A stretch of DNA of 64,000 bases from Luscinia megarhynchos (Eukaryota; Chordata; Aves; Passeriformes; Turdidae). The translations under genes and the position numbers were made by a program. How positions within the stretch are numbered: the first letter of the stretch is position 1; each line of letters starts with the position of its first letter. The DNA is taken from positions 66,135,352 through 66,199,351 of the forward strand of contig JAPFBE010000003.1 of NCBI GenBank assembly GCA_034336665.1. Direction: 5' to 3'. Positions 11,501-23,500 of the stretch are shown here, in pieces. A model generated the notes under the pieces. It made no database searches and was not told where the DNA came from. It was given only the letters and a program-made list of their open reading frames with translations.

Positions 11501-14500
11501 ATGTATTAACTTTTAAGTGTCACCTAGGAAAGAAGAAACTTGAAAAATGTTTGGAAGTTCCAAAAAATCTGGAAGTGTCACGTGGATTGCATATTACTGG
11601 GACACTACAATGAAAATTAATGTTTCTCTTTTTTCCTTTTCTTTTCTTCTTTTCTTTTCTTTTCTTTTCTTTTTCTTTTCTTTTTTCTTTTCTTTTCTCT
11701 TCTCTTCTCTTCTCTTCTCTTCTCTTCTCTTCTCTTCTCTTCTCTTCTCTTCTCTTCTCTTCTCTTCTCTTCTCTTCTCTTCTCTTCTCTTCTCTTCTCT
11801 TCTCTTCTCTTCTCTTCTCTTCTCTTTTCTCTTCTCTCCTTTCTGTGTATGTCTCTTTTTTTCCTTTATGTTTGTTGTGACCAAACAGGGCTGACTGAAA
11901 CCTAGACTGTCCTTGCTTCTGAAATGGAGTGGCCTTGTCCACACTACCACTGCAAGTGACTCCTGATTTGAGCAATCCCCCAGAGCACACCTACAAGCAT
12001 GATATCAGAACTCTGGGTTAAAAATTAAACAGCAGTTCAGCTCATGCCCTGTCTGGCTCAATAGTATAGAAGTCATGCAAGGAAACATGGCAGAACCTGA
12101 GAATAGCTTGGCCTGGCTGTTCCTTTTCTGCTTAAGACTCTGAATTCAGATCTGGTAACTCCCCAGACAGTGACCTGACCTCCACTAGTCAACATGACCC
12201 AGAGGAGCTTGGACGTCCTCCCAGGCAACATGCTCTGCTTTACAAGGCACAATCCATTTGTTTGCACTACCAGAGGCAGAGAAGGGACGTGAATATGACC
12301 CCAGAGTAAGTGGTGAGATACTCACACATGGGAGAAGAAATCTCCAACCAATTAACACCTCTAATTAATATTTAACAATTTTATACTACAGCTGTATTTA
12401 CTCTAATCAACCCTAAATGGTGCTTGGGGAAAAAAATAGCAAACAGGGCTGTGAATCCCAAATAAATATCCTTTCCTAAACGAAAATTTAAAAATAAATT
12501 TAAAAAATGTACAGAGCTTGTCTACAGCATGCAGTATCAGAATGGACACCTACATCAGCACTTCAAGAGAAATCAGGAGCACATTTTTAAGCAAATCTCC
12601 CTCCTCATGCTTCAGTTCACATCACACAGGGGACTCAAAATGCATGGCCTGGGTTCCTTTGGGATGAAATTAATCCAGAAATGAGAATACATACAGTGTG
12701 GACACCTGGCCCTCAATACCAATTCCTTTTTAGTCTACAGGCTCGTACCAACTGGGCTGCACTTACTTGTTAAAGCAGATGCAGAAATAAGCAGTTCTGT
12801 CTGAACCAGTGCATACACACAACCAGGCACAGATATTGGCAAGATGTAACAAGTAGCAAAATTCCAGTTATGCGGCCCTGTGTCTAGATTAATCATCCTT
12901 GCTTCTCAGTGCTACAGCTCCAGTGTCATTTTACTGTCCCTTCACCACTGGAGTAAATTTAATGGTAAATACCTCAAAAATCTTCATATTACAGTGCTTC
13001 ATTTCACTGGGCAGGAATATCTACATCTCTCAAGAGAGAAAGCTTGTGCCTTTGATTTTTAATGCTGTCCAACAAATCTGCTCACAGACAGCATGATGCT
13101 TTTTTTGGATCTTTCTCAGCTAGATTCCCCAAGGTATTGCATAGAGAACTTTGGTATTTACAATGGATTTTGCAGATTCCAACAACAGAAGATTTGGGTG
13201 CAATACTTTCCATTTTAATGATACTCAAGTCTCTTCTGCAGACCCAGTCTGTCTCTGTCTCTGCTTTCTTTGTTCTTTTTTTTACCATAAAAGGTTTAGG
13301 GAAGTGCCAGTATCTTATGACAAGTTCATCATACTGTTGTTGCTGTTATATTGAGTGGTACAATAAAACAAAAGACACTTTGTAAATTGAGATTGCTTCC
13401 AGTCAGCTATGATTAAAAGACAGATCCATGTATGTACTTCCAGCAATTTAAAATCTAAGAAGAATTGGGGTAACTGGACTATGACCCCTTCATGAAGATA
13501 AGCTCTTCATCTGACTTTATGTAAACTAATGATACCGTACTTGCAACAGTTAGTTACTGCTTTGCTTCCATCCCTTTATTTTGAATTCACAGGCTCAGGT
13601 ATTTATTCACCTTTTAATTTATTTTAAATAATTAGGTTTCTGGAATAGCAGATGAAGCCAATTTGGGAGTCTTCTGCATCTTCATTATTGCTGAGAATAA
13701 AATGAAGGCAATTTTTTTTCATTCACCATATGAAAATGGCAATGTAACACAACATCTATCTCATCTGAACTAACAGATACAACAATACTCTTTAAACCAA
13801 GAACAGTAAACTGTAGACAAGTAAATCACTTAATAAATTGTAAATTTAGAAATTAAAAGACAATGAAAGTGGAAGTGGGAAGCCCAACAACTTACTGGCA
13901 ACTACTAGGATTGAAAAAATGTTTTGCCAGAAGGAAACAGGAAAACAGCAAATAAGTCTCATCTAAGGTGGCGTATTTTTCTTACTGTTTGGAAAAAAAA
14001 TAGGCTAACAAATTAAATTATTTTCATTATATACCCTCAACCATTCAGTTCTCCTTTAACTGATGCAAATTCAAATTACTGTGATTGATGCCCACGGCTG
14101 TACAAATGCAAAATTTGTGCAAGGGCAAGATGCAGAATGAAAAGATTCCAATATTTAATTTTAAAATTTTTAAAATTACTATTTCAGCCTTATGAGTTTT
14201 TCCAGGGGAATTCCTATTGCATAGTATTTTTACCTTACTATTGCATAGTATTCTTATGTTTTGTACATATGCATTCAGATAAGGAAAGCAGCTATTAATA
14301 TAAAACACAGAAAATTCTCCTAAGGCCACTGAGAATACATCTTGCACTTCCTCCTACCAAAGATAGTAGAAATTTTCCTACTGACTTCAAGGACAGCAGC
14401 ATCAAGCTCACCAAATGCTACCTGCAGATTAGAAAGTTATTTAAAGAAAAAAACAAACCCAGAAAAGGGATTTGAAACCTCATTTCACAAGTGCCAAGAT

Positions 14501-17500
14501 GAATGCTAAACGCAAAAGTCAGTTTTCAGCCTGGTGCCTCAACACACCCCTGTAGGCTCTACTGAAGTATGATTTTTTTCAAGCATGTATTAATACAAAG
14601 TAAGTCCTACCTTTTAAAGTTTCCATAATGAACTTCTTGAGATAGTAAATATATTTGGCATCATCTTTCTTGGTGGTACCAGAAACGAACCAGCTGTTCT
14701 CCACAATGAATATTTGGGGATTGTTATATTCACTGTTTATCCAGTAAAGGAGCTGCCTCAGGCTTATTGATTCCAACTGCTGGAATTTCATGTGGGAATC
14801 CAAAAGCTGGAAACTCAAGGTAGCTCCAAAAGAAAGAGCAAAAAAGTCTGCAGTTCCCTTGATATACTTCTTCTCAGCCTCACTGAATTCAGGCAACAGA
14901 GATGAGAGGTTGCTCCTCATGCTCTCTGGATAGTCACCATCAATAAATATGGGCTTAGCAAACCAGCCAAGCACGAAATCAAGGGATTTTTGGCATTCTT
15001 TTATGTTCTTTTCAGTCATATGCTGGGGTTTTATCCAGTGGGAGCTAAGGGCAATGGACACTTTTCCTCTTTGAGCTGGACGGAAATGGTCATTGTAGAG
15101 ATGCCAGACCTTAGCATGGGCCTGTTGAAAAGAAATGCTGTAATTAATGCACCCAAAAATCCATTTTAAGTAACACTCTAATTCTCAAGTACTGGGGCTC
15201 AATCATATTCATTCATCAATAGTTTACAATACCTGAATTACCTCTTAATACCATATTAATACCATGTATCAAGCAGAAATTGCTAGTTGGTTGGGGCAAA
15301 GAGAATCTCCATTTTCTATGAGATACCATTACAGGCACTGAACACCATTCTGGCTTTATTAACTTCTGTTATTGAGTTCAGACATACTGCCAGTATTTAC
15401 AAAAATGAAGATGCATTTAACCAAACATGCTTCAAAAAAGATTGTCATTATAGGAACATCACTTTATCTGCAGATTCACAGATATATAAAGAAGAGTCTT
15501 AAGAACTGCCCAAAACTCAGAAACAATACAAAACAAAGAAACACCTTTGAACTTAATACTCTTTGAATCAGAACACACAATATAGCAATACGGAACTACC
15601 TATCTGGACTTTAGAAAGTCTCGTGAAAAAAAATTGCAACAGGTCCTGAAAAATTATTCCAATAATTCAATTTAATCTATTAAAATTTACTATTTACATC
15701 CAGCATCAGAATTTAAGCACTTGTCTTGGTAAAATTTTATCTTTTACTGTAAGAACATATTTTGTACCAAATTTCTTTCCTGAGATCTTACAGAGTCAGT
15801 TATAACAGTCTCTTGACGTTCCCTTTGAAAGCTAAATAGATTAAGCTCCTGAAGCCTTGCATTATCTTCAGGCATTACTTTCAAGCTCTTTAACCACTCT
15901 CACTGCTTTCTCTGATTCTCTTCCAATTTGTCATCATCTATCTTCAACTGCAGAAGCAGAATTGGACATAATATGCCAGTGGCAGTCTTGCCAGCAATAA
16001 AATCGGAGAGAATTTACCATACCATTTCTGCTTATGTGGCCACAGAATTACACTGTGAGCACATGCACATCCAAACTACCATATGTCCAGCGCCCTTCAT
16101 GATCTAAAACGTATCTTTTCTTTGTACCTAGCTTATCAAATAATTTTGACTGTTCTGTGAATCAATATGCCATCTCTTGTAATCTGCGCATTAGCAGAAA
16201 TTGTCATTTTTTTTCTAGGTCATTGATAAAGAGGTAAAAATATGAGATTTGACAACACAAAGGTGGGAGAGTGGACAACACAACAGAGGTCAGTGCAACC
16301 CTCCAGAAGGACCTAAAGAGGCTGGGGAGATGTTCAGAGAAGAACTGTCTGAAGTTCCAGAAAGGCAAATGCAGGGTCCTGCACCAAATAACAATGTCCC
16401 AGGACAGGCTGAGGGAAATCTGCTGGAAAGCAACTCTGCAGAGAAGCACCTGGGAGTCCTGGTGGACAGCAAGCTGTCCCTGAGCCAGCAGTGCCCTTGT
16501 GGCCAAGAAGGCCACTGGTCTCCTGGGGTGCATTAGGATGGAAGAGCACTGCCAGCAGGTCAGGGTGATCCTGCCCCTTTACTCTGACCTGGTGAGGCAC
16601 ATCTGGAGTGCTGTGTCCAGTTCTGGGCTCCTCAGGACAAGAGAGACGTGGAGCTCCTGGAAAGGGTCCAGTGGAGAAGAGCAAGGCTGCCTGGGGGACT
16701 GGAGCACCCCTCCTACAAGGAAAGGCTGAGGGAGCTGGGCCTGTTCAGCCTCAAGAAGAGATGGCTGAGATGGGACACCATCAGTGCCTGTAAGTATCCA
16801 AAGGAGAGTGCCAAGAGGATGGATCCAGGCTCTGCTCAGCAGGGCTGAGCTATAGGACAAGAGGCAACAGGCAGGGACTGATGCACAGAAAGTTCAACCT
16901 GAATATAAAGAAGAACTTTTTTACTGTACAGATCACCAAGCACTGGAATAGGCTGCCTAGAGAGGTTGTGGAGTTTCTCTCACTGCAGATACACAAGAAC
17001 TGTCTGGATACAATTCCGTGCAATATGACCCAGCATGACTCTGATCAGGGAGGCTGGACCAGATGAACCACTGTGGTCCTTTCTTGCCTGATCCATCCTG
17101 TGATTCTGTAATTCTGAGATCCACTCATTAGAATAAAAACCTACCTAATAACTCTACTAACAGTTTACATTTGCATTTTGAGACTCATCACTCAGCATTT
17201 GTTCGTATGTGCTGTGATGACATGAACCTCCACTCTCACCATACAGAGTCAACAAACAATCAAATATAACAAATATATCAAAATGTCACACACATTTTTA
17301 GCCCTCCCTGATATATAAATCATATAGAAAGCCTTATAATTACACTCCAATGCAGACAAATTTTAACATTAATTTATTGATAGCTGTTGTTCAAAGTTTT
17401 ATTTTCATACACTTTTACCATGTAAGCTTAGAAGTACAATCACTTCCGGTTGCCAGCATTACTAGGAATATAATTTTTCACATCAATATTGTTAATTACC

Positions 17501-20500
17501 CAGAAAACTAGCAAATTCTACCATTTTACTGCTCTAGCAGAATTTGAAATATCACTGCTGCGAGAAAGACCACTGGAAGTAAAGGACAACTAAAGGCAAG
17601 ACCAATAACCCCAGGTGCCTTTGAGTCATCATGGGGTATACATGGGTTATACATAAACATTTGCACAGATCTGACACAGGCCCTACAGGAGACTAGACCT
17701 ATACCCTTTCAGAGTGGTCACCAAAACCTAAAAAGAACAATCTCAGAAGCTGTAAATCACAGTCCACACCTATGTGTATGTATCTCAATCAAGCTCTCTG
17801 TTGCAGACTTCAGCATAGATGCTCTCATTTATAATACATCAATAGCTCCAATAAACATGATGCAGCCTGACCATCTGTCCATATTAATACAATGGGTTTT
17901 GATGCTCGAGTAATAACTTCAGAATCTCATGCCAAAAATGAGAGCTGACCTAAGTTCAGACTTTGTTTTACTTCACACCGCGGCTCTGTTATGCTCAGGA
18001 AAGAACAAAGGACATTACACATCAGAACCAACACCCAACACTTAAAATATGATTTTTAAAATACTGTTGGGAACAAATTTGTCACTACTTGCAACTCAAA
18101 TTTGCACACCCAAATTTTCTCTCATAAAGGGGCCATATCTTTTTTCCTCTGTTAGACGTGACTCATCTCCAGTTTACTGTCTCAAATGTTAAGATACCAC
18201 CATGCACACTCTCAAACACATAATTTTATCTCTGTCACCTTCATTTGCAAGTATGCTGCCCAACTGCAGAATATCTTGAGGACTGTAGCCCCCAGAATCC
18301 TTGGCCCTCTCTGTTTCCTATCAGTGGAAAGAGATCTTCCAGCATTTTAGTAGCTTTGGATCTACCATGAAAAAAGAAGAAAGAGAATTCTACAGATTAC
18401 CCCACTAATGCATAACAAGGTGCTGTTTACTTTCTCACTGCAACGAAAAACGATGAAGTGCAGCAACACAGGATTATCTCACTCAACTTTGCTTTCTAAG
18501 TCACCTTGTCTGTCTCCATAGAAAATGAGAAGACTGTTGTCTAAGTTATGAAGTGTGACTCGCTCTTTGTAAGTCCATCCCTCTCCACTGATAACAGACA
18601 AAACCTGTTATTCAGTTTAGACACAACATATTCTATAAGCAGATGAAAAGTGGCAAGAAGAAGCCCACTTAAATGTCTACCCTCTAGAGTGTGCATGAAG
18701 TGGAATTACATTATTTCCGTTAAAAAAATGCTAAACGTAGAAAACAGTGCATTAATGTCCCCAGGTTCTGTGGATGTAGATTAATGAAGCAGTCAAAACT
18801 GCACAGAAATAAAGCTGGAAGGAGCCAGTGACAAAGCAGAGAGCCTATATGGCAATTTGGAAGAGAATTCATTTGCCTAAAATTAGGTGGTTAATACAGT
18901 TTTAGAGACTTCAGAGCAAACTAGACTTCCAGCACAAATTTCAGCCAGTTTCTGACTCTCCCAATAAACACATCAAATGATAATTTGCACCTACATCTAT
19001 CTTCAGGCAAATGAATCCTGTTTCTAGGGTGGGAATCCTTTTGAGCTGAAGTCACCTTGCATTTCACTGTCCACATGTGAGCACAAGCTCCCACTACAGC
19101 CAGTGGAAATCTCTGGCTCCACCAGCTGCCTTAACAAACACAGGCAACTAGTTGCCACTCCAGAATAATGAAGACTCAGGTCACACCTCCATCGAGGTCA
19201 CATTTCCAAGGCAGAAAAAAAACAACCCTGCAATGTCATAGCATGGGCTAGGTCCTACCCAAGTCCAGTGATAGAAGTAATTCAACACAGGCACACAAGC
19301 TTCATAATCTGACAAAGTCCTACTGTGTCACAGATTGTCCACTCTGTGGCAGGACAGATCTATATAGTCCAAGAATCACTATGTGAAGACAATGTAGTAA
19401 TACAAAGACACTTGTTTGCCTGACTACTCCTCCAAACTCCATGATAATTAATATCTTCCTGAGTCTGGCACTGATATGGATCATTCTGTAAGTTCTCAGT
19501 ATTTACATCTATCATGATCCACAGCCTTCACAAGACCAAATCAAGAATTTTAACTGGGAACATAACAATTCCATAATTTCTGTTCATTCACCCAGAAAAA
19601 GTTCTCTCAATTTTAAGTTCTGTGTCTTCTGAACCAGTTATAACACCATTCATTTCACAAACAAATTGCACTAAGACCTTGCACTCCACACTCAGATGAA
19701 TTATCTTTGCATATTAATTGTATTTTGCATATTAATTAAACTGAATTGGAAAGTGTTACTGTACGTGGCACTGGTGAGGTGGCACCTCAAATCCTGTGTC
19801 CAGTTCTGGGCCCCTCACTACAAGAAGGACACTGAGGTGCTGGAGCATATCCAGAGAAGGGCAAGGGAGCTCCCAGAGGGTCTGAAGCACAAGTCTGATG
19901 AAGAACAGCTGAGGGAGCTGGGGGTGTTTAGCCTGGAGAAACTGAGGCACCTTATCATTCATTACAACGACCTAAAATGAGGGTGTAGTCAGGTGTCTCT
20001 TCTGGTCTCTTCTCCTATGTAACAAGTGACAGCCCCATGTTGCACCAAGGGAGGTTTAGATTGGGTAGTGGGAAAAATTTGGTCACTGAAAGAAAGGGTT
20101 GTCAAGCCCTGCCACAGGCTGCCCAAAGAGGATGATTTTTTTTCCAAGTTAAATGATTCTGTGATTTAGCAATACAAAGTGCAGGGTTAATTGGAAAAGG
20201 TGTACAAAGGGGTTTTGATTAGTAGAAACTGGGCTGATATATTTCCAACAAAAACATCATTATTCAGTTCCACATCAAAAGCCTTTCTGAAACGGAAATA
20301 AATATTTGAATGACATGGCAATGAATGGCATGGGAAAACCTAGTACGTAGTAGTCATAATATGTCTTGTACCAGGAAGGGGAAAATTTTTTGACCCATAT
20401 CATCAAAAATAAGTATTTTAATCAAAAGCCGCGACAAAAGACTGACACATCACATTTAATGTACTTTTCACCCTAAGATCCTAAGTCAGTTTTACCCACA

Positions 20501-23500
20501 CAGCCTTTGGGCAAACATTCTCTTTCACAATCAAGTTATATTCTTAATACTGGATAACAGATACAGGTATGTAGAAATTACTTAAGGTCTTTCCCATATT
20601 TCCAAACTAGTAAAATAACATCTTCATATATTAAGCAGATGACTTTTATAGATATTATTTATTCAGTTACTCTGGTTTCCCCAATTATGCCTTCCAAAAT
20701 ATGTAGTGTTCCAGTTTTATTTTTACAGTCTGTTTCAGTTTTATTTTTACAGTTTTAGCCAATATTACCACAGATGATAATTTCAATTTAGTATTTTTGA
20801 CCAATCGCAACAAACTTGCAATAGAATTAGGCCAAGTAAATAGTACATAGAACACTAAGTGAACATTTTTCAGTCTACAACCACTCCATGTAAAATTTGC
20901 TAGACTCAGTAAGTATTGATCACACATCTGAAATACACTCTTTGTTCCAGTTCCTTTCTCAATATACATTAGTCACCGTTTTTCACACTGTGCTGGTCAT
21001 TGGAACATTCTGATGTCTCATGAACATGAATGAATTTATGGCAGCCACACATTAGGCACACAAACAATACCATTCCTACTTTAAGAACTGGGGACAGAGA
21101 TAATACAACATGCACAGAAAAAAAAAAAATTAAACTAGATACCCCAAGTTGTAGACCAGGTATTAACTCCAGAATAAGTGTATCTGTTTAAAGCGAACCT
21201 CTACAGAAAAAAATACCAAAAAAAAATAAAAAGCATTAAGTATTTGTCTGAAGGCACAATGGCTAGATAGAATACAATTTTTCCTCATCATAGGCAAAAT
21301 AGAGCTTTGCTAGCTTGAGAATAAAAGGGTGAAGGCAGCCTGAAAGCATGAAGCTAAGCCACAGGCATCAGGATGCACTGCAGATACTCCAAAAATATTA
21401 ATAGAAGGGGAAAAAAAACAAACCCAAAAGATAAGAAAGCAGGTGAGAGTTATTTTTACACTTTGCTGAATTTTAAAGCAGATGAAAGTATTGCAAGGCT
21501 TTTACTTTCACACACTGTATGCACAGCCATAATGAACATTATCAAATACACAGCAGGGAGACACAGTGACCACAGTGTGATGGAAGGAAACAAAAACCCC
21601 TTGATCCCACTGTGTCAGGTGGCTGCTGCAGGAAACCTTTGAAGTACCAAAAGCTGAGATGCCATGGCTCATGCCCTAAGTTAAACCACTCTCAGGCTCA
21701 CCTTGCTTTGAAAGGCCACCCACTGGGCCAGCACCCTGCAGCATGGCAGCCAGAGAGAAGGCAGCTGGATGGCACAGAGCACTCTGCAAACTGCATCAGC
21801 ACCATCAGAGCCTGTGCAAACACAGGACACACTCTTGGGCAGGGACTCATCTGACCCCATGTTTGCCATCACCTGCATCTGAAGCACTTCTCATGCAGAG
21901 CAGGCAGGGATATTTCTGGGCCACAATTCACTCAAGCCATTTTTAATGCCCAGACATGAGATGAAAAAATGCCTGTTCCACTCCACTCACCACACAGACA
22001 GGCTGGCACAACCACTGCAGTTGACATTGTGTCCAAATAAACTAAAGCACCAAGAGACAAGTGGGCTGGGAAAGCAGTTCCAAGTCTCCTGAGATGCAAA
22101 CAGTCTCTGAAAATATAAAGGTCATCTGGAAATGAATTAAGCAGCATTTGACTTTGCGAAGCAATGGGAGACAAGATAAAAATAGCTTGATTTCTGACAA
22201 GTGCTTCTGAGACACTTGATGTGTTTAATCATTTTCTGTTACCTCTGACAGAAAAGATTAATTATGGAACTGCACCAAAATAGTTCAAGGAATGTTGTGA
22301 CCCATGTGAATATTAAAGATATGAGAGATTCTTAAACAGAGTACAAAAAGAAGATAAAAGTACAGTGCAGAACTCTTGAGTGATTTAGAGACAATCTTGC
22401 AGTACTGGAGTGAACTAAAATAGTCACAGATAAAAGACTTGAAATCTGGGACACAATGCTCAGGCAGTATTTAGGGGAAGACCAAGATAAAATCTTTGCC
22501 ATCAAAATTGCTTTTGGCATGCTAGAGATACATAAACACAAAAAGCTCCAGTACTGAGAAGGACCTGCAAAGTCCTCTACCAAAACATTAAGCTCTTGGA
22601 AGACAGGCCAGGCTCCAATCATCATGACCACACTCAAGTACACAGAATATAGATACAAGGGAAAACACATGAAGAACTTAGTTGTAATCCAGAAAAGCAA
22701 GCACACAGAACTGCACAAGCTGTAGCAAACAGCACAAACCAACACTACTTTGCAGGAGCTGATATTTGTCAGACACATGAACAAGGAGGATAAAAAAAGC
22801 ACCGTGACTTTGGGCAAACGTAATGGTAACAGTTTTGACAACTGAATACACCATTAGCCAGGAAAACAAAGGAAACACTAGTGGATTTTAAGCCACATTC
22901 TGGTTGTAAAGAATGATGCTAGAATCAGCAGTAAAAAAAAAATGTTAAGAATATGAAACTCTCATAAAACTCACCTAAAAATGATGTATTGAAAACATAC
23001 ATAGAATATATAATATTGATAAAGCAAGGCCCAGCAGAGCACTGAGAGTAAATGAATGCTAAAAACTGAAACTCCCAGTCTTTGTAATAGTACTGTCAAG
23101 GAGAAGGCATCCATTAAGACTTCAAACATGTGGTTTCATGAAGATTTGTACAAACTGGATTGAAAGAGTAAAAAACCAGTAGAGGAGCAAGAAGAGGACT
23201 GCCCACAGAAGCTCTCAAACTACAGAACACAGCATTAGAAGCCAAGGCCCCTGGATTCACAACTCTTCCTTGTGCTACAGCAGAAGCCAAATGAGAAGTG
23301 CTGCCCTCCACAGCAATAGTGAGGAGGACAAATAAAGTAGCACACATAATCTTTAGTGACATCAGCCTTAAAAAAGAAGAAACTACTTTTGGTTAAATGC
23401 AGAATCAAAGCATAACTAAATAAACATAAAAGACAAACGTCTCCAATACCTTTAAGGGTAAAAATTCTGGAAGAGTTGCCTAATGTCAAGCATGTTTCTA

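Larger units (their letters stand above)
10042..14610 (-). other. KL: KL intron 2
   Basis: The 4569-bp intron has donor gtagga (14610-14605) and acceptor tttgctcag. It contains the TTCTC/TTTTC pentanucleotide array (11629-11845) and a short 24-bp-spaced repeat near 14214-14252. The rest is unique-looking AT-rich DNA without a gene. Confidence 0.9.

Noticed and set aside
11520..11990. Open frames of Lys/Arg/Glu or Phe/Ser/Leu repeats (86-156 codons)
   Set aside because: They are produced by the TTCTC microsatellite; a five-base unit without stops stays open in all three frames.
16204..16533. Minus-strand frame ending in a phrase like LFINDLEKK, which resembles a reverse-transcriptase block
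   Set aside because: The CR1 here is sense on the plus strand; the phrase lies in the frame antisense to it at the border and is a coincidence.
22332..22841. Minus-strand open frame of 169 codons, hydrophobic, resembling a membrane protein
   Set aside because: The hydrophobicity comes from a pyrimidine-rich strand. There is no family match that I know, and it lies deep in KL intron 1.
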